Positions 10,433 to 21,084 of a stretch of DNA of 64,000 nt are shown here, in pieces; the stretch's first letter is position 1; every line of letters starts with the position of its first letter. The DNA is taken from the NCBI GenBank assembly GCA_963281255.1, contig OY725496.1, positions 620,001 through 684,000 of the forward strand, written 5' to 3'. The notes beneath the pieces are model-generated. The model did not search any database. It was not told where the DNA came from and saw nothing but the letters and a program-made list of their open reading frames with translations. Made by a program: the position numbers and the translations under genes. The stretch comes from Aphrocallistes beatrix. Its lineage: Eukaryota; Porifera; Hexactinellida; Sceptrulophora; Aphrocallistidae.

Positions 10433-10859
10433 GTGAGAATGGAGGTTACTTTTTTCATATGCAAATTCCCACACGTGGGAAACCTATGGAAATTCTGTGG
10501 GGATCCAGTGTAAATCCGACATATACAGTATAAAGTCAACTCCGCTTAATCAGAACATTGATAATCGGGACAAGTCTCCAGGAACGAAATTGTTCCTATT
10601 TACATAGAAGCTAATGCTAAATTTCATCGAGTAATTGGGAACTCCTCTTAATCGGGACTAATATCCAGGACCAAAGTTTCCCGATTTAGTGGAGTCACCT
10701 GTATATGCTTTTATTGAAATTTGGACACAATGGTTTATTATACTGTATGGCATACTTGTCTACAACAGAACGAAGATTTCCTTCGAAATGGAATTAATTT
10801 TTATGGTTTATAAATCCTGTAGCAATGGGGGTTGATATTCCATTCTCATGGTAACCCTG
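10433..10859. mobile_element. CAGGGTTGC-type hAT-like element hosting a nested MITE
   Basis: Inverted ends TAGGGTTGCAGTGAGAATGG and CCATTCTCATGGTAACCCTG belong to the family seen intact at 24493 and 54224. Flanks ttgtatta and ttgttgta are a decayed 8-bp duplication. A second element (10525-10704) sits inside. Confidence 0.55.
10525..10704. mobile_element. TA-flanked MITE of the AACTCCGCTTAATCGG type, nested
   Basis: Ends are CAACTCCGCTTAATCAG and GGAGTCACCTGTA in inverted relation. Relatives occur at 23150-23320, 24847-24916, 30010-30180 and 31341-31411. Confidence 0.6.
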
Positions 10860-11144
10860 TTGTTGTATTGCCTATGACAGGGCCGGTGCCACTGGTACAG
10901 TTGGTACGATTGTAACCGGACCATTTTTAAAAAGTGGCCCCGGTTGGTTTTTTAAACCTTGGGGTCCGCCCCCTTCAGGGTCCAGACCTGGGAGGGCCGC
11001 ACCCCCCCAGGCACCCACACTTGGCGCATATGTATCTATATAAAATATTCTGAACCTTTTGCTTGTCACTTAAATGGCTATACCAATCTTTATCTTGAGT
11101 CTATACCCCTGATGCCTATGCAACTATTAGCAATCACTCTATAC
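10860..11144. repeat. G/C-rich hAT-like debris
   Basis: 10878 onward begins CAGGGCCGGTGCC. 11010-11035 (CCAGGCACCCACACTTGGCG) recurs at 29835-29860. The boundaries cannot be fixed. 11085-11144 matches DNA downstream of the 7TM gene at 16261. Confidence 0.4.
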
Positions 11145-11428
11145 CTAAGTTGACTAATTCACGAATTAATGAAAAATTCGAATAATTCGAATAATTCATA
11201 ATTCATCAAGCCTGAGAAGAACTATTCAAAATTGAAAGTTTTTTACAAGAAAATATCATGAATTATATGAATGAATTTTCGAATAATTCATAATTCAGGA
11301 TTCTAAATTATTGGAATAATTTATAATTCCTAAATTATGAATTATATTCGAATCCATATTTCAGGAATTATGAATTTTTCGAATAATTCATAATTCTTTG
11401 CCATTTTTTAATGAATTAGTCAACTTAG
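11145..11428. mobile_element. MITE with 8-bp target duplication and paralogous empty site
   Basis: Inverted ends start CTAAGTTGACTAATTCA. It is flanked by the exact duplication CTCTATAC (11137-11144 and 11429-11436). The paralogous 3' flank of the gene at 16261 shows the uninterrupted site near 16144. The interior is AATTATTCGAATAATTC-rich and palindromic. Confidence 0.8.
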
Positions 11429-11549
11429 CTCTATACATTATACAGTTATTCAGGATTTAATACAACCAAACATGGAAGAGATATGGAAAGCAATACATTT
11501 ACATGTACTAGTATAATGCATGTGTGAAAAGATACAAAATAGTACATAT

Positions 11550-12707
11550 CTACTGTAAAAGTGGTTGGGTTATTATTGGACTATAACGGAAACGATTTCC
11601 AAATCTCATTTTAAGGTCGTTGCGTACTTTGACGCTAAAAAGAAACAATGATATTAAAATGAAGTGAGAAGCTATGCAAATACAGGCCACAACATTAAAG
11701 GCATTTGCGATCCAGTTGATGATTTCTACTGCCATTTTAAGTTGATCGAACTGAACTGTCTTTACTAGTGGAGCTTGATATAATACTCTGCCATAAGCGT
11801 ATTCAGTGAAACATGGTGCAAAATAAAGAGCAATGGAGATAACGAAAACATATTGCACCAAAAACTTGCCGAAAATAAGGCATCCAAAACCAATACAGTT
11901 CAGGGTTGAAACGACAGTGAATTGTTTCCTTAATCTAATTGATGTTTCAATCGTTGCTTTGGGTTTGCAGATTATCTTCAAGTCAATAGTCTGTCTCTTT
12001 AATGTGCAATGAAATATGCGCAAATATATGACGAATAAGTATAAATAAAAGAATTGAATTAGTGGTCCAAATAAAAAATAAAAAACCATCAAAGCAGGCG
12101 CCACACTACAGACCAGTATAATAGTGCATATGAATAGTGTGATCAAAAGAAAACGTAAAATCCATCTTAAACCACCTCCGATTTTGAAATAACTAGTATG
12201 CAAGTATTTGAGAAGACAGATACAAAGAGTCATTATGAGCATTACTCCGACTTGTTCTAATGCTATACAGAAATTTAGTGCGGGAATTTGGGAAGAAACT
12301 GATTGCATATTTTTGAAATTGACATAGTGTAAAGAGCAGTTAGAATTTTCAACGTTTTCAGAGAAATTAGATATATCTTTGGTATATTGGACAAGATAAG
12401 TCGCAAGAGAGGCAGAAGCAAAAGCAATGGCGGTGAATAATTCTGCATTACTGATGACGAAAAGAAAGCAATATTTCACTATTTCGATCTTATGGTTTTC
12501 CGCTAATTGTGCAAAATTTCCTAAAATGTCATGTTTCGCCTTTTCTAAGGCTCGTGAACGTTGAGTGATAAAAAATCGAACTTTTTTGAGAAAATAAACG
12601 TTCCAAAGAATGTACAAAATTCCTGTTAGAAAAGTAAATAGCGATAAAAGAATACAATTCACTTTAAAACCGATTTCCCAATCGTGCACCAAAATTTTAT
12701 CATGCAT
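11550..12707 (-). CDS. 7TM-like membrane protein, family member 2
   Basis: 385 residues. ATG 12707 is chosen because the neighbouring paralog (16261-17424) starts at the same residue (MHDxILVHDWE); further upstream the frame has no ATG. Same seven-helix layout as member 1, with a basic long first cytoplasmic loop (ALEKAKHDILGNFAQLAENH), SNCS in the first extracellular loop, KRQTIDLKIICKP in the third cytoplasmic loop, PCFTEYAYG before TM7 and the C-terminal PIITQPLLQ. By eye close to 90% identical to the gene at 16261, with which it shares flanking DNA, so the two are a recent tandem duplication. Function unknown. Confidence 0.85.
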   Translation of the reverse strand: MHDKILVHDWEIGFKVNCILLSLFTFLTGILYILWNVYFLKKVRFFITQRSRALEKAKHDILGNFAQLAENHKIEIVKYCFLFVISNAELFTAIAFASASLATYLVQYTKDISNFSENVENSNCSLHYVNFKNMQSVSSQIPALNFCIALEQVGVMLIMTLCICLLKYLHTSYFKIGGGLRWILRFLLITLFICTIILVCSVAPALMVFYFLFGPLIQFFYLYLFVIYLRIFHCTLKRQTIDLKIICKPKATIETSIRLRKQFTVVSTLNCIGFGCLIFGKFLVQYVFVISIALYFAPCFTEYAYGRVLYQAPLVKTVQFDQLKMAVEIINWIANAFNVVACICIASHFILISLFLFSVKVRNDLKMRFGNRFRYSPIITQPLLQ

Positions 12708-13969
12708 ATTATTTTTTCTATAGTATTGTGCAGATTTCAACTTTGTGTTCTTATATATACTGTCGACATACACAATATGAGCTGTAATAATACAAAGGAT
12801 ATTGGAGCATGCTCATTTTTTCTAATCTTAGTCACTAAGCATAATAACAGCTTACTTTACCTTTTTCATAATATGATGTAGTTGAATTCAATAATTTCGT
12901 GATCCATAGAAGGACATATCACTTTCCTGAGGGGCCTTATTCACTAAAGACTTATTTCAGATTCTAAGAATTTTTCATCGAATTTGCTCAAATTCTGAGA
13001 ATTTGTTAAGAATTTCAGAGTAAGAATTCTTAACGATTTCTAATAATTAGCCTTAGAATTTATAATTCAAAGAATAATTCTTAGAATTCGCTAAGAATTA
13101 AATTCCTCAAATTTATCTGCTTATCTGCTCAAATTTACATACATAATCCTGCTCACTAAGAATAATAAGGATATTACAACATGGTAGTTCCCCCTTCTTT
13201 GCAAGGATAATGTTTCCACAAGTGATCTTACATAGTATTGAATAACAAAGAGTCATAATGTTAAATTGAAACAGTGTTGTATGTCATGTCGTTTTCTATA
13301 TTTAATTATCATACCTGCATTACTGTATGTCTAATAATTAATTGGAATTTCTGAGAGATTTCCTTTTGACATGAATGGTATGCCACTTCTGTTGTTCCTC
13401 GGATTTGTCCTAAATTATTATCACTCGAACTGGTTTCTTAACTGTTTAAATACCTACAGAAATAAATCCTCCATTCCAATTTTTTTAATCAAGATTTTTC
13501 ACTGGGTAATAGCATATCTTTTACAACCATGAAAAATCAGTATAATGATCCATGTACTTATACATCAAGATATTGCCGGGCCTAATTTAATGCCTTCTCA
13601 TCATTTATCCCTCCGTTTGGCTATACTTTTCCCATAAGCACATTTCTTTCTTTTTGAGAGGGTCGACAATTACTAAGAGGAATTTCGGGGTTATAAACAA
13701 TGTTTTCCTTACCAACATCTTGATTTTCATCACAATATTTATCTGGGGTTTGACTTATTTTTTGAAGCGTTAACCTTTTCTCGGATATATGAACTTGCTT
13801 GTATACTATAGCTGACGAATTATTTGAGCAATTCGGACAAAAATCCTGTTTTATAATATATCATATATTTACGTTGATCTTCACGAACTCATTTAATGTA
13901 AAATTTAATTTTACATTAAATTATTTTTTAAAAAGCACATTAAATTATTTCTAAATCTCAAAAAGAGTA
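12708..13969. other. Upstream region of 7TM gene 2, duplicated at 17425-18570
   Basis: 12770-12945 and 13140-13400 match DNA upstream of the gene at 16261, apart from transposon insertions there. 12950-13130 is an AT-rich palindromic patch built of AATTCTTAGAATTT-like words. No exon recognised. Confidence 0.55.
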
Positions 13970-14895
13970 TTTTGAATTGGATCAATCAGGTAAAATTGCA
14001 TCGTAATATTGATATTACAGCTAATGTCTACACAACCAAAGAAGTCATGTGGTAATTTTCCTGCTTACAAATAAATACATCATAATAAAAACTAATGGTA
14101 AAATTAAGTCGGCTCAAATTGATTATTTTTGTCCCAATAATTCCTATTATGCAATACTTTGATAATGATAACATTGCTCAATTAGATAATTAGCATATAA
14201 ATCATCCTACGCTGGCACAGAGTTATTCGTATAGTATACGGTATATGAATATTACCATTGCTATAGAAATTCAATTCCCGACTATTTATTGAATTTCATT
14301 TAGAGTTATGGATTTTTTATAAAATTTCCAATCTCAATTCATCGCAACAATTCTAACAATTCAAAAGTTATTCAAATTTTAAAAAATCTCCAGATTCAAA
14401 CAACGTAGAATTGTCTCCAGGTTTATAATTGCGATAATATTGCTTTCTAGACATTTGTGATGCGTCAAAGTAAAATGCCAAAATTTAGAGTAAGTTTTGA
14501 ATTTAAAACATGATAACTGTCTAGAAAACAATTTTACCATTAACGTCGTAGAGACCTTCTCGTCGTTTTGAATCGGAGATTTTATAAAATTTTGAATATT
14601 TTTTGAATTACATATGTATGATGTTTGCGAGGATTTGAGATCACTTCAACGTTATTGAACTAAACGGGAATTTTGATAAAATTGACTTAAAGGGGTTTAT
14701 TTAGGGATTTTGGTACATAATTCTAAATTTCAAATTAATTTTTGTCCAAAAGTGAACTTAGCTATTTTTTAATTTTGATACCCGCGGCGTATTTAAATTA
14801 AATGAAAATACGCTGTATTAAAAGTAAAGTATATCTCCAGTTTACCATATTTTGTATGAATAGAGAATTATATTCAATTTTTTTTGAGATCATAG
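13970..14895 (+). repeat. 0.9-kb duplicated block, copy 1
   Basis: Matches 20080-20985 in direct orientation along its whole length with small indels, for example ATTGGATCAATCAGGTAAA at the left side and AGTATATCTCCAGTTTA at the right. No coding potential. Copy 2 lies directly downstream of the 7TM gene at 21085. Confidence 0.75.
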
Positions 14896-15032
14896 ACTCC
14901 TTTAAGTAGGAACTGTAGTCGTTCAATCTCGGATCCTGGAACTCGGGTTAATTGTGTATTATTATAGCTCGGAATCCGCTCTTGTTAGACATAGGAGATG
15001 TATTATTGTTAGATAGGAAGTCGTATTTTAGA

Positions 15033-15482
15033 GCCCTGTTGCATGAAAAAATGCCCCCCCCGTGAAAAAATGCCCCCACCATGGATATTCATGTAATATG
15101 GGGGGGCAAAATTTCATGGAGTTAGCGTGAAAAATTGCCCCCCCATGAAAAAATGCCCCCACCATGGATATTCTTGAGTTTAACACTAAATATTGCTGAT
15201 ACTATTTATATACGATACATTTATGAAAGTCATTGTTATTACTTCACACGACTAGTTTGTTGATTTGCAATGCTCTAGTAAACGAATAGAAGCCAAATAG
15301 CATTCAAAATGTTTTGTATAAGCATTGGCATACTTTAGAATATCCATGGTGGGGGTCATTTTTTCACGGGGGGGCAATTTTTCACGCTAACTCCATTAAA
15401 TTTTGCCCCCCCCCATATTACATGAATATCCATGGTGGGGGCATTTTTTCACGGGGGGGGGCATTTTTTCATGCAACAGCCC
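15033..15482. mobile_element. MITE with poly-C ends, complete copy
   Basis: Long inverted ends: CTGTTGCATGAAAAAATGCC at the left and its reverse complement at 15458-15479. Both contain C/G homopolymer runs and the word CCATGGATATTCATG. The interior (15173-15345) is shared with 2231-2400. The C/G runs vary in length and are error-prone in sequencing. Confidence 0.75.
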
Positions 15483-15689
15483 ATTGGTCTTGTTGGCTGA
15501 CTTCAACTATGTGTAGAATGTGAGTTGTGTGGTTTTTCACACCTGTTATTTTCAGATTTAAGATGCATTTTGATCATTTTCTGACCAGTTTTAAGCACAT
15601 TTTAAAGCGTATTAATGTATGATTTTTAAAAATGATCAAGGTAGGAACAGGTTAATTCGAAAGAATTGAACTGTTCTAATGGAATGTTG
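15483..15689. other. Spacer
   Basis: No recognised feature. Confidence 0.3.
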
Positions 15690-16085
15690 CTACATTCCAG
15701 GGTTGCTATGGAAACTTATTTATACCATTTGAACCTATATCTTGAAACATTCCATAAAAATCCAAATTTTCATATTAACCCATTCACATCTCAGTTCTAT
15801 GCGAAAAATTTTAAAATAAAAACACTTATGTAGAAGTTCCATTAAACGACCTCTGAAAATCACCAAATTTGTCACGAATGTAACCTATTGCGCAACGGTG
15901 ACTATTCTAAATTTTAACAACGGATATTGACACTATATTTATACATGCTGGTAATACATTCCTAAGCTCTATTGTGCTTTGTTAATGACTTAAGGAAGCC
16001 CATGTATTTGTTCAACCATCTTCTACCGCATCCATAGTCCCAAATCTGCAAGTTACTGTGAGACCTTATATATAGTAGGCTATGG
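15690..16085 (-). repeat. GTTGCTATGGAAAC repeat
   Basis: Reverse-oriented relative of 42835-43250 (shared words TTGTGACAAATTTGACGAA and GCAGTAACTTGCGGATTT read on the other strand). Weaker copies occur at 8265-8330 and 61690-61990. No coding capacity or defined ends. Confidence 0.6.
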
Positions 16086-16260
16086 CTCCACCAATTTTTA
16101 TCTTGAGTCTACGCCCCTGATGCCTATGCAACTTTTAGCAGTCACTCTATCATTATTCAGTTATTCAAGATTTAATGCAACCAAAATGAAGTATATATGG
16201 AAAACAATACATTTACATGTGCAAGTATAATGCATGGGAAAAGATACAAAAATAGTATAT
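16086..16260. repeat. 3' flank of 7TM gene 3, paralogous to 11085-11549
   Basis: Matches the 3' flank of the gene at 11550 and contains the empty site (near 16144) for the element at 11145. Confidence 0.6.
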
Positions 16261-17424
16261 CTACTGTAAAAGTGGTTGGGTTATTATTGGACTATAACGG
16301 AAACGATTTCCAAATCTCATCTTAAGGTCGTTGCGTACTTTGGTGCTAAAAAGAAATAATGATATCGAAAAGAAGTGAGAAGCTATGCAAATACAAGCCA
16401 CGATATAAAAGGCATTTGCGATCCAGTTGATGATTTCTATTGCCATTTTAAGTTGGTCGAACTGAACTGTGTTTACTAGTGGAGCTTGATATAATACTCG
16501 CCCATAAGCGTATTCAGTGAAACAAGGTGCAAAATAAAGAGCTATGGAGATAACGAAAACATATTGTTCCATAAATTCACCGAAAATAAGGCATCCAATA
16601 CCAATACAGTTCAGGATTGAAACAACAGTAAATTGTTTCCTTAATTTAATTGATGTTTCAATCGTTGCTTTGGGTTTGCAGATTATCTTCAAGTCAATAG
16701 TCTGTCTCTTCAAGGTGCGATGAAATATGCGCAAATACTTGACGAATAAGTATAAATAAAAGAATTGAATTACAGGTCCAAATAAAAAATAAAGAATCAT
16801 CAATGCAGGCACTACACTACAGACCAGTATAATAGTGCATATGAATAGTGTGATTAAAAGAAAACGTAAAATCCATCTTAAACTACCTCCGATTTTGAAA
16901 TAACTAGTATGCAAGTATTTGAGAAGACAGATGCAGAGAGTCATTATGAGCATTACTCCGACTTGTCCTAATGCTAGACAGAAATTTAGTGCGGGATTTC
17001 GAGAAGAAACTGATTGCATACTTTTGAAATTGACATAGTGTAAAGAGCAGTTAGAATTTTCAACGTTTTCAGGCAAATTAGATATATCTTTGGTATATTG
17101 GACAAGATAAGTCGCAAGAGAAGTGGAAGCATAAGCAATGGTGGTGAATAATTCTGCATTACTGATGGCGAAAAGAATGCAATATTTCACTATTTCGATC
17201 TTATACTCGTAGTTTTCCGCTAATTGTGCAAAATTTCCCAAAATATCATATTTAGCCTTTTCTAGTGCCTGTGAACGTTGTGTGATAAAAAATCGAACTT
17301 TTTTGAGAAAGTAAACGTTCCAAAGAATGTACAAAATTGCTGTCAGAAAAGTAAGCGGCACAAAAAGAACACAATCCACTTTAAAAACGATTTCCCAATC
17401 GTGTACCAAAATATTATCATGCAT
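16261..17424 (-). CDS. 7TM-like membrane protein, family member 3
   Basis: 387 residues from ATG 17424. Sister of the gene at 11550 with the same landmarks (SNCS sequon, KRQTIDLKIICKP, PCFTEYAYG, PIITQPLLQ). It differs by a two-residue insertion at the end of the first cytoplasmic loop (ENYEYKIEIVKY against ENHKIEIVKY) and scattered substitutions. Seven hydrophobic helices with positive-inside charge give N-out/C-in topology. The reading frame is intact and substitutions look conservative, so it is likely functional; ligand and partner are unknown. Confidence 0.85.
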   Translation of the reverse strand: MHDNILVHDWEIVFKVDCVLFVPLTFLTAILYILWNVYFLKKVRFFITQRSQALEKAKYDILGNFAQLAENYEYKIEIVKYCILFAISNAELFTTIAYASTSLATYLVQYTKDISNLPENVENSNCSLHYVNFKSMQSVSSRNPALNFCLALGQVGVMLIMTLCICLLKYLHTSYFKIGGSLRWILRFLLITLFICTIILVCSVVPALMILYFLFGPVIQFFYLYLFVKYLRIFHRTLKRQTIDLKIICKPKATIETSIKLRKQFTVVSILNCIGIGCLIFGEFMEQYVFVISIALYFAPCFTEYAYGRVLYQAPLVNTVQFDQLKMAIEIINWIANAFYIVACICIASHFFSISLFLFSTKVRNDLKMRFGNRFRYSPIITQPLLQ

Positions 17425-17609
17425 ATATTTTTCTTATAGTCTTGTGCAGAGTTCAACATTGTGTTCTTATATACGTATACTGTCGACATATAGAGGTAGT
17501 CTTTAACTGTAATAATACAAAGGATATTGGCACATGGTAATTTTCCCTAAACCTTAATCATTATGACTTGTAACTGCTTACTTTACCTTTTTCATAATAT
17601 GTTGTAGTC

Positions 17610-17933
17610 TAGTAGTTCTTAACCTTATTCGCATGATTTCCCCCTTCGTGTTATCTAATCATGCTTTTCCCCTTTTATTTTACGCATTCCAAAAATATTC
17701 TATTCATCAAGATTTTGAATCCTGGAAGAATAGATTGTAATTAGTCATTTGGTCGTAATCCTGGGTTTGAAAATAGGGTTTCATTCCTGAACAATTGCTG
17801 TAATTCTGAAATTTACATTTTGCTGTCAGTACCACTATGCAGTCTGTACTTTTCCTGAGAAATATTTTAGCATCCTAGATTCTACATACTTCCACCCAGA
17901 AATGCTAAAATTTCCACCGGTCAAGAACCCCTG
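17610..17933. mobile_element. Non-autonomous hAT element with 8-bp target duplication
   Basis: Ends TAGTAGTTCTTAACC and GGTCAAGAACCCCTG are near matches to the classic hAT inverted end CAGTGGTTCTTAACC. Flanks ttgtagtc (17602-17609) and ctgtagtt (17934-17941) are an 8-bp duplication with two changes. The paralogous site upstream of the gene at 11550 (near 12878) is uninterrupted. No transposase inside. Confidence 0.85.
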
Positions 17934-17941
17934 CTGTAGTT

Positions 17942-18571
17942 GAATTCGATAATTTCGTAATCCATAGAAATACGTTGCACATCACATTCCTGGGGTTTTA
18001 TTCACTAAAATTAATAAATTAAATTCAAAGAATATTTCTTAGAATTTGCTCAAATTCTAAGAATTTGTCTAAATTCTTAGAATTTGTAGAATTTGAAGAA
18101 TTTAAGGGTTTTAAGTCACCAAGATGTTTCCTCTAAGGGGAGGGATGATGGAGTTCCCAGAGACCACAAATTACAGATATTATGATCAGGAGATAACACC
18201 CACTGGGCGTCTAAGGTGCTGTAAATCCCTGGATGGGCCTCGAAGTGGTTGTATCTATCTGAAACTATGCTCAAATTCCTCAAATTTATATGCTGTACAT
18301 ATATACATAGTCCTGCTCACTAAGAGTAATAAGGATATTACAACATGGTAATTCCCCTTTCTTTGTAAAGATAATGTTTCCACAAGTAATCTTACATAGT
18401 ATTGAATAACAAAGAGTCATAATGTTAAATTAAAACAGTGTTGTATGTCATGTCGATTTGTATATTTAATCATCATACTTACATTACTTTATGTTTAGTA
18501 GGAAAAATGAATTGGAATTTCGGAGAGAAATTTCCTTTTGACATGAACGGTATACCACTTCTAAGTTGAGA
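17942..18571. other. Duplicated upstream flank of 7TM gene 3
   Basis: Paralogous to about 12890-13400. It includes an AT-rich AATTCTTAGAATTTG patch (18030-18100) and an unshared 18120-18260 insertion of unknown nature. No exon recognised. Confidence 0.5.
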
Positions 18572-18579
18572 CTTTAAAG

Positions 18580-19004
18580 CAGGGCCGGCGACAGGGGGGG
18601 GTAGCTTGGGGTAAAACCGGGGGGCCCGTGGTAAATAGGGGGCCCGTGGTAAATAGGGGGCCCGGGGTAAATAGGGGCCCCAGGTCGGCATATAATAGTT
18701 TCTTTAGGATTTAAGATGTCCATTGTGATTGTGTCTTGTATGTACATAATAAGCTTGTATCACAATATGAATTCCTTTGTTTCAGTTTTCACTAATAGAA
18801 TAATTGCTATGATCAATATCACATTTAAAAAAACAAAGGATTCTGTCATTAATAAATTTGGGATAAGTTTCTGGTTGCAATTTATTTTTTGTCTAAGGTC
18901 ACAGGTGTTGCAAAAATTTAATTCTTGTCAAAGAGAGCTAGGGTGATGGAGGGGCCCGGCCAGAAATCTTACTAGGGGCCCCGTAAATTCTGTCGCCGGC
19001 CCTG
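18580..19004. mobile_element. hAT-like element with perfect 8-bp duplication CTTTAAAG
   Basis: Inverted ends CAGGGCCGGCGACAG and CTGTCGCCGGCCCTG. Exact flanking duplication CTTTAAAG at 18572-18579 and 19005-19012. The left interior has GGGGCCCGTGGTAAATAG tandem copies. No transposase. Confidence 0.85.
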
Positions 19005-19012
19005 CTTTAAAG

Positions 19013-19353
19013 TAGTAATAACAATGGCAATCTATTGTAGTGTCGTACAGTGATTTCTACTGTGAGAGTGAAGTCATATGTTGTATAGTAAAGGTGTGAA
19101 AATTTGTTTTCCATCTTTTTTGCAGAGATGAGAAAATTTCGCTTAGATCTTAGAACTTAATCGTAGTCATATCATTTGACACCTACATGCCAATTTTCAC
19201 ATCTCTATGACTATAAATTCTTCAATCAATTCGGACAAACACAAAAAAAAAATTAATTTTACATTAGATTTTTTCTTAATGATTAACTTAAATATCTCAA
19301 AAGGATACCTAAATTTTCCTCTCCCAAGAGTTACTATCCGTTGTATCCAGACC
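19013..19353. repeat. Spacer with a TTGTCCGAATTGATTGAA repeat copy
   Basis: 19110-19245 matches 5603-5705 in reverse. The rest is unremarkable. Confidence 0.5.
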
Positions 19354-19812
19354 AGAGTGGACCATGGGTTACTTGCAGTGACCCATGACCCATCTGACCC
19401 ATTGTATGCGCGACCCATGACCCAGTGACCCATGACCCAGTGACCCATGACCCAGTGACCCAGTACGTGACCCAGTGACCCAGTATGTGACCCAGTGACC
19501 CAGTACGTGACACAGTGACCCAGTAAGTGACACAGTGACCCAGACTAGTTTAACACAACACATACAAGTAAATTATGTTAATCAATTAATTTATTCTTAT
19601 AACCTTCTAAAACTACAGAGATGATCCATCGATTTATGTGACCCATGTGACCCATGACCCTGTAATCTAGTGACCCAGTGACCCAGTGACTGGGTCACTG
19701 GGTCACCTGGGTCACTGGGTCAAGAGGTCGTGACCCATGACCCAACTGACCCAGCGATTTATGTGACCCAAGTGACCCATGACCCATGACCCAGTGACCC
19801 ATGGTCCACTCT
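19354..19812. repeat. Array of GTGACCCA units inside a short inverted repeat
   Basis: Several dozen TGACCC hexamers, mostly as TGACCCAGTGACCCA, with an orientation switch near 19690-19720 (GACTGGGTCACTGGGTCA). It is enclosed by a perfect 15-bp inverted pair (19354-19368, 19798-19812). TGACCC is the reverse complement of the nuclear-receptor half-site GGGTCA, and the dominant spacing is 2 bp. Confidence 0.75.
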
Positions 19813-20079
19813 GATCCAGACATCCCGCAAAGTCCGGCGCTTCCAAGTGAGTATAGTCGAGCACAGTTATTGCTCACTGCGATAAGTTTCTATACTCGAC
19901 TACTCATTTTGCAGCTCGAGACTTTGTCGGATTTCTGCGTGGTAACTGCTTTAGAAAAGTGTAGGCAAAATGTGATATCTTTTTGATATTTTAAGGAAAT
20001 TTGATAACAATTACTAATGTATCCCATTGATTTATCCATTTGCTTTCTGATTATTCAACGTATACAATAGTAAAGTATT

Positions 20080-20985
20080 GTAGATTGGATCAATCAGGTA
20101 AATTGCATCATAATATTGAATTTACAGCTAATGTCTACATAACCAAAGAAAAAGTAATATGGTAATTTTCCCGCTTACGAAAACATCATAACAAAAACTA
20201 ATGATCCAATTAAATTGGCCCAAATTGATTATTTTTGTCCCAATACTTCCTATTGCGCCAAACTTTGGTAATGATAACATTGCTCAATTGGATAGTTAGC
20301 ATATATAGTATCCTACGCTGGCACAGAGTTATTCGTATAGTATACGGTATATGAATATTATCATTGGTGTAGAAATTCAATTCCGGACTTTCATTGAATT
20401 TCATTCAGAGTTATGGAATTTTTGTAAAATTTCCAATCTCAATTCATTGCAACAATTCTAACAATTCAAAAATTATTCAAATTTTAAATATTTCCAAATT
20501 CAAACAGCGTAGAATTGTCTCCTCGACTTTTTTGAATTGCGATAATATTTCTTTCTAGACATTTATGATGCGTCAAAGTAAAATGCCGAAATTTAGAGTA
20601 AGTTTTGAATTTAAAACATGATAACTGTCTAGAGAACAATTTTACCATTAACGTCGAAGAGACATTTCTCAGTCGCTTTAAATTGGAGATTTTATGGAAT
20701 TTTGAATATTTTTTGAGTTATGTATGATGTTTGCGAAGATTTGAGATCACTTCAACGTTATTGAACCAAACGGGAATTTTGGTAAAAATTGATCCATAGT
20801 GGTCTATTGAGGGATTTTGGTACAAAACTATACATTTCAAATTAATTTTTGTTAAAAAATGAATATTTCGCAATTTTTAAATTTTGACCTCCGAAGCGTA
20901 TTTAAATAGAATGAAAATACGTACGCTGTATTAAAAGTAAAGTATATCTCCAGTTTATCATATTTTGTATGAATAGAGAATTCAG
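20080..20985 (+). repeat. 0.9-kb duplicated block, copy 2
   Basis: Direct copy of 13970-14895. It ends about 100 bp downstream of the stop codon of the minus-strand 7TM gene at 21085. Confidence 0.75.
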
Positions 20986-21084
20986 TCTAATTTTTGTTGA
21001 GATAGAATCCAAATATAAACATCAACTTTTTTATTATTACTTTCGCAATACAGTACAATAATTTCACATAATTAACCATTATAT

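Noticed and set aside
12708..12773. 22-residue N-terminal extension of 7TM gene 2
   Set aside because: Has no ATG at its start, and the paralog at 16261 begins at the Met corresponding to 12707.
18716..18946. 76-codon hydrophobic open frame
   Set aside because: Lies wholly inside the hAT-like element 18580-19004 and has no resemblance to a transposase.
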